DNA of 64,000 nt, from NCBI GenBank assembly GCA_036489755.1, contig DASXFD010000019.1, positions 113,821 to 177,820 of the forward strand, written 5' to 3'. Below the pieces are notes generated by a model that saw only the letters and a list, made by a program, of their open reading frames with translations, ran no database searches and had not been told where the DNA came from. Both the position numbers and the translations under genes were made by a program. Of the stretch, positions 57,647-64,000 are shown piece after piece (the first letter of the stretch is position 1; every line of letters begins with the position of its first letter). Source of the DNA: JABFXX01 sp036489755 (GTDB lineage: Bacteria; Myxococcota_A; Polyangia; Haliangiales; Haliangiaceae).

Positions 57647-59110
57647 CTACCGAGGCAGCTCGATCCAGAACGCCGTGACGCCGCCCGCGCAGTCGACACC
57701 CACGACACCGCCGTGGGCGAGCGCGACCGAGCGCACGATCGCGAGGCCGAGGCCAGAGCCGCCTGCGGAGACCCGCGTCGAATAGAACCGATCCCACACG
57801 TGGGCGCGCGCGGTCGCGGACAGTCCCGGGCCGCGATTCGAGACGGCGATGCGAGCCGCGCCGCCGCGGCGCACGATGTCGATGCGCACACTCGACCCGG
57901 GCTCCGCGAATTGCGTCGCGTTCGAGACCAGATTCTCGATCGCCGAGGCGAGCTGCGCGTGGCGCCCCATGACGAGCGACGCACCGGTGACGGACACGGC
58001 GACCGGAACCGGCCACGCGCGCGCGGCACAGGCTCGCGCGAGCTCCGCGAGATCGACCGGCAGCTCGACACCGCGGTCGTCCTCGACGCGCGCGAGCTCG
58101 AGCAGGCGCGACACGAGGCGATCGACGCGTGCGGCATCGTCGATGATCATCGCCAAGAACCGCTCGCGCGCCTCGGGATCGTCGCTCGCACCGTCGCGCA
58201 GGAGCTCGGCAGCGCCGCGGATCCCGGTGAGCGGCGTCTTGAACTCGTGACTGAGATCGGCGGCGAGGCTGCGTGCGTCGCTGGCCCGGCGTTCGAGCTC
58301 CTCGGTCATCGCGGCGACCGCACGCGCGAGCTGGCCGATCTCGTCGGCGCGCTCGCCCAATCGATCGGACTCGACGGGTTGGCGCGCGGCGATGCGTTGC
58401 GCGCGACGCGTGAGGCGTCCGAGCGGCCGCGCGATCGTCGTCGCGAGCACCAGCGTGACGAGCGCGGTGAGTGCCAGCGTCGCGAGCAGCACGCGCACCA
58501 GCCACGCGCGGAGGCGATAGAGCTGGACCTTGACGTCGTGCGTCGACTTCGTGACGTACACGACGCCGACGACGCGACCATCGCGCTCGATCGGCAGCGC
58601 CGAGAATAGAAATACGCGGCCCTGGCGAGTCCACCGTCGCGTCGCGGCGCCGTAGCTGCCGGCGAGCGCGGCACGCACCTCGCGACGCGCCGACGGGTCG
58701 AGCGGCTCGGGTGGCTCGGCCTCGCGCTCGGGAGCGTCGCGGCTCAACAAGCGTGGCTCGGGATGCTCCTCGCCCTCCGGTGGACCGTCGCGGTGCGAAT
58801 CGGCGCGAACGTGGCCGTCGCGATCGAGCAAGCGGATCCGCGTGCGCGAGTCCTTTGCCGCGGCGGCGAGCATCGGCTCGTAGCTGTCGAAGGGCACGTC
58901 GGGCCGTGCCAGCACGAGCGCGCGCACCACGTCGGCCTGGTGGATCATGTCGGCCTCGAGCGCGCCCAGGAGCTGCGTCTCGTGGATGTGAGCAAACGAG
59001 ATGCCGACGACGGGCACCGCGGCCACGAGCACGTTGATGAGCAACAGCCGATAGCGAATCCGCGCGAGGTGGCGGAGCGCGCGCCTACAGGCCGCGATAG
59101 CCGACGCCAT
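57647..59110 (-). CDS. HAMP-containing sensor histidine kinase
   Basis: 487 aa. Two membrane helices (about residues 22-44 and 205-230) flank a periplasmic domain of about 160 residues. HAMP: TIARPLGRLTRRAQRIA. Kinase: AADLSHEFKTPLTGIRGAAEL (H-box), SAIENLVSNATQFAEPG (N-box), AVSNRGPGLS (G1) and GGSGLGLAIVRSVALAHGG (G2). Its GTG/ATG region overlaps the response-regulator gene by 26 bp. The topology resembles CreC/BaeS-type envelope sensors. Last gene of a five-gene operon starting at 61676. Confidence 0.95.
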   Translation of the reverse strand: MASAIAACRRALRHLARIRYRLLLINVLVAAVPVVGISFAHIHETQLLGALEADMIHQADVVRALVLARPDVPFDSYEPMLAAAAKDSRTRIRLLDRDGHVRADSHRDGPPEGEEHPEPRLLSRDAPEREAEPPEPLDPSARREVRAALAGSYGAATRRWTRQGRVFLFSALPIERDGRVVGVVYVTKSTHDVKVQLYRLRAWLVRVLLATLALTALVTLVLATTIARPLGRLTRRAQRIAARQPVESDRLGERADEIGQLARAVAAMTEELERRASDARSLAADLSHEFKTPLTGIRGAAELLRDGASDDPEARERFLAMIIDDAARVDRLVSRLLELARVEDDRGVELPVDLAELARACAARAWPVPVAVSVTGASLVMGRHAQLASAIENLVSNATQFAEPGSSVRIDIVRRGGAARIAVSNRGPGLSATARAHVWDRFYSTRVSAGGSGLGLAIVRSVALAHGGVVGVDCAGGVTAFWIELPR

Positions 59111-59759
59111 GAACCGTCTCGATCACCGGCGCACCGGCGGCCGCGAGCTTCGCGCGAAGGTTGCGCACGTGGGTGTCGATCGTGCGGGCGCTGATGTGGT
59201 GATCGTCGCCGTACACCGTCGAGATCAGCTGATGGCGCGACAGCACGCGACCCTTGTGCAGCGCGAGAGCGGCGAGCAAGCGCAGCTCGGTGACGGTCAC
59301 CGCGAGTAGGGCGCCATCGACGTGCACCTCGTGGCGATCGCGATCGATCGAGACGTTGCCGATCGCGAGCACGGGTCTCGCGGCGGGAACCGCTTCGGCG
59401 GTCGTGCGGCGCAGTACCGCGGCGACGCGCGATACGAGCTCGCGCGGCGAGAACGGCTTGGTGAGGTAGTCGTCGGCACCGAGGTCGAGCCCGATCACGC
59501 GATCGGCCTCCTCGGCGCGCGATGACAACAACACGATCGGGATGCCGCGCCCCTGCTGCAAGCGCCGGCACAAGGTCAGGCCGTCGAGCTCCGGCATCAA
59601 GATGTCGAGTACGACGAGATCGATCCCGCCTCGCGCGATTCGCTCGCTCGCCGCGGTTCCGTTCGCGGCGAGCTCGACCGCGTGACCGGCGCGCGTGAGC
59701 GCGAACCGTACGACCTCGCGGATGTGAGCATCGTCATCGACCACGAGGACGGAGGCCAT
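59085..59759 (-). CDS. OmpR-family response regulator
   Basis: 224 aa. Receiver: VLVVDDDAH, LVVLDILMPELDG (phospho-Asp), VLLSSRAEEADRVIGLDLGADDYLTKPFSPREL. Winged-helix output: TELRLLAALALHKGRVLSRHQLISTVYGDDHHISARTIDTHVRNLRAKL and a terminal VHGVGYRGL. It overlaps the kinase gene downstream and follows the coiled-coil gene by 2 bp. Together they form one two-component system. Confidence 0.96.
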   Translation of the reverse strand: MASVLVVDDDAHIREVVRFALTRAGHAVELAANGTAASERIARGGIDLVVLDILMPELDGLTLCRRLQQGRGIPIVLLSSRAEEADRVIGLDLGADDYLTKPFSPRELVSRVAAVLRRTTAEAVPAARPVLAIGNVSIDRDRHEVHVDGALLAVTVTELRLLAALALHKGRVLSRHQLISTVYGDDHHISARTIDTHVRNLRAKLAAAGAPVIETVHGVGYRGL

Positions 59760-59761
59760 GC

Positions 59762-60424
59762 TTACGACAAACGCCCCGGATACGGCGCGTATTCCTCGGT
59801 CTGGCCGGTTTCGAGCGCGGTCTGGTAGGCGAACAGCTCGCCGAGCCCTTCGACGCGCGCGACCAGCTCGCGAACGAGCTCGCCCGAGCTCTGCGCGATC
59901 GACGGCTGCAGCCGCACGAGCTCGGCCTGCGCGACAAGATGCGCGATCAACTCGCCGACCTCGTCGAGCTCGCTGCGGTAACGCTCCCGCAACGTGCGCA
60001 GCTGTCCCAGTGTCCGGAGGTGTAAATGCGCCGTCGCGGACGCCGCCATCGCGCCGCGCGCCGCGAGCTCGTGGGCGCGTCGTTCGACCGCCTGCGGATC
60101 GAAATCGGGGCGCGCGAGCACGGCGTCGAGCTCGTCGAGCCGCGTGCCCGCCTCGCGCAACCGACTCGCGAGCACGCGTGCGCTCTCCGCGTCGGGCAGC
60201 GCGCTCGCCAGCGGCGACGTTTGAGCACGTGCGATCGCCGCGAGCAGCTCGACCTCGCGACGATCGTCGCCGGTGTGCGCGAACGACAGCGGTGCGTAGA
60301 GCGGCCACAGTGCGATCACGAGCAGCGCGTCGCCGGGCGTCGGTCGGCGCCGCGCCGCTGCAAGCACGATCGCGATCAGCCCGCCGATGGCGACGTAGCC
60401 GATGCCGAGCGTGGCGAGGCTCAC
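59762..60424 (-). CDS. membrane-anchored coiled-coil protein
   Basis: 220 aa. N-terminal hydrophobic part (LGIGYVAIGGLIAIVLAAA, ALLVIALWPLYAPLSF) with two short membrane helices, then a long helical cytoplasmic region rich in Leu/Ala/Glu/Arg (RLREAGTRLDELDAVLARP, LRTLRERYRSELDEVGELIAHLVAQAELVRL). GTG 60424 overlaps the previous gene's stop (GTGA). No family recognised; position suggests a partner of the adjacent two-component system. Confidence 0.82.
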   Translation of the reverse strand: MSLATLGIGYVAIGGLIAIVLAAARRRPTPGDALLVIALWPLYAPLSFAHTGDDRREVELLAAIARAQTSPLASALPDAESARVLASRLREAGTRLDELDAVLARPDFDPQAVERRAHELAARGAMAASATAHLHLRTLGQLRTLRERYRSELDEVGELIAHLVAQAELVRLQPSIAQSSGELVRELVARVEGLGELFAYQTALETGQTEEYAPYPGRLS

Positions 60425-61170
60425 CGGGCCTCCGGCAGCGGCGCCGAGTCGCGCGTATAGATCCCGCGCGCCGAGTCGAGCTCGTCGCTGATCGAATCGA
60501 ACAGGCTGCCCTCGACCGCGCGCACGAACGGCGCCTCGGGCGCACGCGGCCTGACGAGATACGGGCGCAACGCCCACGACAGCTGGCCGCCGACGAGCGC
60601 GAACACCGCGCACATGCCGGCGAGCGCGGTTCGCCAGCCCGGCGCGGCTTCGAGCGCGACGGCACGCCAGATCACGCGTAGCGCGGCCACGCCGGCGATC
60701 GAGAACATCGCGACGGTCGCGAGGATCATCCGGTGGTACTCGAGATCCATCTCTCGGCCGAGCATGATGAGGGGCGTGCACGCGACGAGCAGCAGCGAGC
60801 CGAATGCGAGCGCCGTCATGACGAGCGTGATGTCGGCGCGGAGGCGCGAGCGCCGGCCGAGCGCGGCACCGATCGCCGACAGTGCCGGCGCCGAAAGCGC
60901 CGCGGTGCCGAGCAACACGAGCGGCAGCTTGATCGCGGCGAATACGATCTGGACGCCGCCGCGGTAGCTGCCGAGCGCGGCACCGACGATCGCCATCGTC
61001 ACCGCGATCGTGCCGATCATCGCGCGCAGCAATGCGGGGACGCCGGTGCCGGCACGAATGCGCGCGAGGATCGCCGCGCGGTCGCGCAGCAGCAGATCGA
61101 TCACGCCGAGCGATGGTCGCGCCGACGGTTCGAACGCCGCGTCGGTCGTCGCTTCGATGGCCGCGTTCAC
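60421..61170 (-). CDS. hypothetical polytopic membrane protein
   Basis: 249 aa from GTG 61170 (GTGA overlap with the upstream gene). About 30 polar N-terminal residues, then six hydrophobic segments (AMIGTIAVTMAIVGAALG, LPLVLLGTAALSAPALSAIGAAL, ITLVMTALAFGSLLLVACTPL, ILATVAMFSIAGVAAL and others) and a soluble C-terminus. No known motif. It has resemblance in size and pattern to the preceding membrane protein. Confidence 0.82.
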   Translation of the reverse strand: MNAAIEATTDAAFEPSARPSLGVIDLLLRDRAAILARIRAGTGVPALLRAMIGTIAVTMAIVGAALGSYRGGVQIVFAAIKLPLVLLGTAALSAPALSAIGAALGRRSRLRADITLVMTALAFGSLLLVACTPLIMLGREMDLEYHRMILATVAMFSIAGVAALRVIWRAVALEAAPGWRTALAGMCAVFALVGGQLSWALRPYLVRPRAPEAPFVRAVEGSLFDSISDELDSARGIYTRDSAPLPEAR

Positions 61171-61676
61171 GACACCACCTCCGCGGCGAGATCCCACCAC
61201 AAGCGGCCGGCGATCCCGGCCGTCGCCGCGGACCACGTCACGAACACGAGCACGCTGACCACGGTCGCGCCGATGTCGAGCTCACGGGCGAGCCGGCGCA
61301 GCCCGAGATAGCCTGCGGCGGCGAGCCCAGCCGTCGTCGCGACGAGCGTCGTCGTGGCCGAAACCGACGACATCGCCAAGAACGCCGCCGGCAAGATCAG
61401 GCCGGCGAGCGCGATGCCAAACGCCCCGAGCGCGACGCCGAACGCGCGTGCGGCGTCGGCGAGTCGCGGCGCGTGACCCGCGGCGGCCGTCGCGATGTAG
61501 AGCGCAGGCGCGGTCGCGGCGACGACGCCGAACACGATCGCCGGTGCTGCGACGATCGGCGTCAACGTGCCGCCCCGCATTGCGAGCACGCCGCCGATCG
61601 CGATCGGGCCGAGGGCCGCCATCGTCATCGCGAGACGGCTGGGGACTGGAAACGGAGCTTCGAGCGCTACGGTCAT
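61167..61676 (-). CDS. hypothetical membrane protein, first gene of a two-component operon
   Basis: 169 aa from ATG 61676, preceded by an excellent AGGAGGT 3 bp upstream. Four to five membrane segments (LAMTMAALGPIAIGGVLAM, IVAAPAIVFGVVAATAPALYIATAA, FGIALAGLILPAAFLAM, VVSVLVFVTWSAATAGIAG). It overlaps the next gene by 4 nt. The longer upstream frame is not used because the strong SD marks this ATG. It is divergent from the sedolisin gene, with 240 bp between. Confidence 0.84.
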   Translation of the reverse strand: MTVALEAPFPVPSRLAMTMAALGPIAIGGVLAMRGGTLTPIVAAPAIVFGVVAATAPALYIATAAAGHAPRLADAARAFGVALGAFGIALAGLILPAAFLAMSSVSATTTLVATTAGLAAAGYLGLRRLARELDIGATVVSVLVFVTWSAATAGIAGRLWWDLAAEVVS

Positions 61677-61916
61677 GTGACCTCCTGCCCTAGCAAACAC
61701 GACCGACGTGCACGGCTCGCGCAGCCGATGTGGAGAACCGGTCGACCGTTTGTGGAGATTTCGTGGAGACGGCGTGCGAATCGTTATCCGGAACGGCATT
61801 CGGCGATCCCGTCTCGACGCGACGCCTCTACTCGTGAGCGAGTGATAGCTCGCTTAACAGCTTCCACACGCGCCGCACTTGAGGTCGACCTGGCGCGCGC
61901 GATACACGTTCGCATC

Positions 61917-63752
61917 ATGAAAACATCTTTGGCGTCACTGGGCGCAGTGTGTGTGGCCTTCGGGCTGGCGGGCGTGGCCCACGCCGATACCGATCTCGGT
62001 CCGTCGTCGGCGACGCAGACCGTGTCCGGATCGCTGATCCTGAAGGTCAAGAATCCGAACGCGCTCGAAGCGTACGTCGCCGCGACGAGCACGCCGGGCA
62101 GCTGGCTCTATCACCAGTTCATTTCGACCGACGAGTTCGCGCAGATCTTCTCGCCGAGCAAGGCGGACGTCGCGAACATCACGAGCTTCCTCGCGCAAAA
62201 CGGCATCACCGTCACCGAGGTCTACAGCGATCGCTTGCTGCTGAAGGTCAGCGGTCCGGTCGCCGCGTTCGATCAGTTGTTCCAGACCGACATGCACGAC
62301 TTCGACGACAGCGGCCATCGCTATCACCGGCCGCGTCACACGCCGCAGATTCCGGTGCTGTATCGCGATCTGCTCTACGTGATCGCCGGCCTCGACGAGA
62401 GTGCCTCGTTCAAATCACACCGGATCAACGGCAACTCGATGTCGTTCAACCAGCAGAGCGCGGTGCTGCCGAAGCCCGGCTCGACCGCGACCGGCATTCC
62501 CGGCGATTACACGGTCGCCGACTTCGCGAACAACTACGACGTCAACCCGGTCTATGCGAACCACATCGATGGCCACGGCCGCACGATCGGCATCGCGACG
62601 CTCGCCGGCTTCGATCCGAATGACGCGTACACGTACTGGTCGATGATCGGCCTGCCGGTCAAGGCGAACCGCATCTCGCAGGTTCACGTCGACGGTGGTG
62701 GGGTGATCAGCTCCGACGCCGGCACCGGCGAGACCTGCCTCGACGTCGAGCAATCGGGCGGCATCGCGCCGCAGGCGAAGATCGTCGTCTACGACGCGCC
62801 GAACAGCGACGCCGGCTTCATGGACGTGTTCTACAAGGCCATCTCCGACAACACGGTCGATACGCTGTCCGTGAGCTGGGGCGGCAGCGAGCTCGGCTAT
62901 TACGAAGCCGTCGGCGGCACCGACGCGACCGGCGAGCTGCACGCGTTCCACCAAGTGTTCCTCGAGGCGGCCGCGCAAGGCATCTCGATGTTCGCGTCGT
63001 CGGGCGATGACGGCGCCTACGACCTCTCCGGCATTCCGGGTCTATCGCCGGTCCTGTCGGTCGACGTTCCCGCGTCGGATCCGGCGATCGTCGCCGCCGG
63101 CGGCACGACCACCCCTGCGTCGATGGACTTCGGCGGCCCGACGCCGCTCGTGGTCTCGCAAGAGCAAGTCTGGGGTTGGGACTACCTGCAGAGCTACTTC
63201 CTCGAGACGTTCGGCATCGACATCAGCGACGAGGTCTATCCCGTCGGCGGCGGCGGTGGCGTCAGCATCTTCTGGCCGACGCCGCTCTACCAGGCGATCA
63301 CGCCGGGCATTCGCCGCACCGAGCCGAACCAGAGCGTCATCTACGACGACGGCGACGGCACGGGTCCGCAGGATCTGATGGATCTGCCGGCGCACTTCGC
63401 CGGCCGTAACCTGCCCGACGTCTCGCTCGACGCCGATCCGGAGACCGGTTACCTCATCTACTCGACCCCCGACGGTGGCTTGCTCGCCGGCTACGGCGGC
63501 ACGAGCTTCGTCGGTCCGCAGCTCAACGGCGTCACGACGCTGATGGGCCAAGCGGCGGGCTCGCGGTTCGGTCTGCTCAACCCGCTCCTCTACCTCATCA
63601 AGGCGGAAGCCGGTTACCGCAACGGATCGCCACTGATCGACATCACGACGGGCGACAACTGGTTCTACACGGGCGTGCGCGGCTACGACCCGGGCGCCGG
63701 CCTCGGCGTGCTCGACGTCGCGAAGCTCGTCGGCATTGTCTCGGGCCGCTGA
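61917..63752 (+). CDS. sedolisin (S53) acid protease preproenzyme
   Basis: 611 aa. Sec signal ending VAHADT, then a pro-kumamolisin activation domain (about residues 30-180; SWLYHQFISTDEFAQIFSP, VSGPVAAFDQLFQTDMHDF). The mature domain has the Glu/Asp pair TGETCLDVEQ (E-xxx-D), the oxyanion Asp in SSGDDGAYD and the catalytic Ser in GYGGTSFVGP, i.e. a Ser-Glu-Asp triad. The C-terminal calcium-site segment is IDITTGDNWFYTGVRGYDPGAGLG. A secreted endopeptidase, active at acid pH in the family. A 240-bp upstream region separates it from the divergent operon. Confidence 0.95.
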   Translation: MKTSLASLGAVCVAFGLAGVAHADTDLGPSSATQTVSGSLILKVKNPNALEAYVAATSTPGSWLYHQFISTDEFAQIFSPSKADVANITSFLAQNGITVTEVYSDRLLLKVSGPVAAFDQLFQTDMHDFDDSGHRYHRPRHTPQIPVLYRDLLYVIAGLDESASFKSHRINGNSMSFNQQSAVLPKPGSTATGIPGDYTVADFANNYDVNPVYANHIDGHGRTIGIATLAGFDPNDAYTYWSMIGLPVKANRISQVHVDGGGVISSDAGTGETCLDVEQSGGIAPQAKIVVYDAPNSDAGFMDVFYKAISDNTVDTLSVSWGGSELGYYEAVGGTDATGELHAFHQVFLEAAAQGISMFASSGDDGAYDLSGIPGLSPVLSVDVPASDPAIVAAGGTTTPASMDFGGPTPLVVSQEQVWGWDYLQSYFLETFGIDISDEVYPVGGGGGVSIFWPTPLYQAITPGIRRTEPNQSVIYDDGDGTGPQDLMDLPAHFAGRNLPDVSLDADPETGYLIYSTPDGGLLAGYGGTSFVGPQLNGVTTLMGQAAGSRFGLLNPLLYLIKAEAGYRNGSPLIDITTGDNWFYTGVRGYDPGAGLGVLDVAKLVGIVSGR

Positions 63753-63829
63753 ACCAGCGGCTCCATCCGGACACGAACCCGGTCGATAGTCGCGAACAAG
63801 GCGCGACGTTTCGCTAGACTCCGGGCGCC

Positions 63830-64000
63830 TTGCCCGAGCTCGTTCCAACTCGATTCCACCGTCGGCTTCGCGACACGCTCGCAGCGCAAGAGCCGGGCTT
63901 GTTTCGCTGGTACTCGTCCACGGAGTACGAGGCCGAACGAGCCGATCGACTCCGCCTCGACCTGTTGCGCTCGAGCTACCGGCTGTCTGCGCAGACGTAC
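63830..64000 (+). CDS. unidentified protein, N-terminal fragment
   Basis: 57 codons, open to the window end. It starts TTG (63830) after GGGCGCC; no other start fits. The sequence LPELVPTRFHRRLRDTLAAQEPGLFRWYSSTEYEAER then RLRLDLLRSSYRLSAQTY looks like a real, helix-rich protein start with typical codon use, but the family cannot be named. Could be a metallopeptidase-associated or uncharacterised myxobacterial protein; not resolved. Confidence 0.6.
   Translation, partial: MPELVPTRFHRRLRDTLAAQEPGLFRWYSSTEYEAERADRLRLDLLRSSYRLSAQTY

Overview
The window is GC-rich, gene-dense bacterial DNA. It has many lipoproteins with Ser/Gly- or Pro/Ala-rich linkers behind the lipobox, two membrane-anchored eukaryote-like Ser/Thr kinases, orphan signalling proteins, secreted proteases and a family 2 encapsulin. 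Together these suggest a Myxococcota (Polyangia, Haliangiales/Kofleriaceae-like) chromosome. That assignment is inference from gene content; there is no rRNA in the window. I see no prophage, insertion sequence or CRISPR array.

Left third (1-18.2 kb). Two tandem MlaE-type permeases and an MlaF-type ATPase (1-1961, +) are separated from two MCE/MlaD-like proteins (5783-7871, -) by a DUF4261-like gene, a pepsin-like aspartic protease lipoprotein with a strong terminator, a PNPOx-like gene and a divergent LysR regulator. Next come a zinc-ribbon/proline-glutamine-repeat membrane protein, a translationally coupled three-gene amine/imino-acid dehydrogenase (9731-12614), small lipoproteins, and a proC - propeller lipoprotein - YeiH coupled operon, ending with a Sel1-repeat protein.

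Middle (18.2-50.1 kb). Signalling and envelope genes dominate: a lone receiver, a kinase-WD40 protein, the alpha-2-macroglobulin/PBP1C pair, a universal stress protein, a TIG lipoprotein, an STN-like protein, YebC plus a PLD-family lipoprotein, an ECF sigma factor with a coupled membrane partner, and an MEDS histidine kinase. At 38500-41404 (-) lies the clearest functional module: a family 2A-type encapsulin shell, a cysteine desulfurase with a long disordered N-terminal extension (the expected cargo) and a rhodanese. This looks like a sulfur-handling protein nanocompartment. A lipoprotein, DoxX, a metallophosphoesterase, a TPR lipoprotein, a second Ser/Thr kinase and a GH28-like enzyme follow.

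Right (50.1-64 kb). Between an ADP-ribosylglycohydrolase and an MFS transporter sits the most unusual feature: 20 tRNA genes in 1.82 kb (51490-53310), all on the + strand, behind a near-consensus sigma70 promoter (51267-51295). None encodes CCA. Several break near-universal tRNA rules: C33 in four, no long variable arm in three tRNA-Leu, non-U8 in seven, G55 in one, and one only 68 nt long. The array covers 15 amino acids and lacks Asn, Asp, Glu, Ser and Trp. It resembles the known class of bacterial tRNA arrays but appears structurally divergent. The remaining genes are an AraC regulator divergent from a CE1/PHB-depolymerase-like esterase, an uncharacterised lipoprotein, a five-gene operon of three membrane proteins plus a two-component system, a sedolisin (S53) protease and the start of an unidentified gene.
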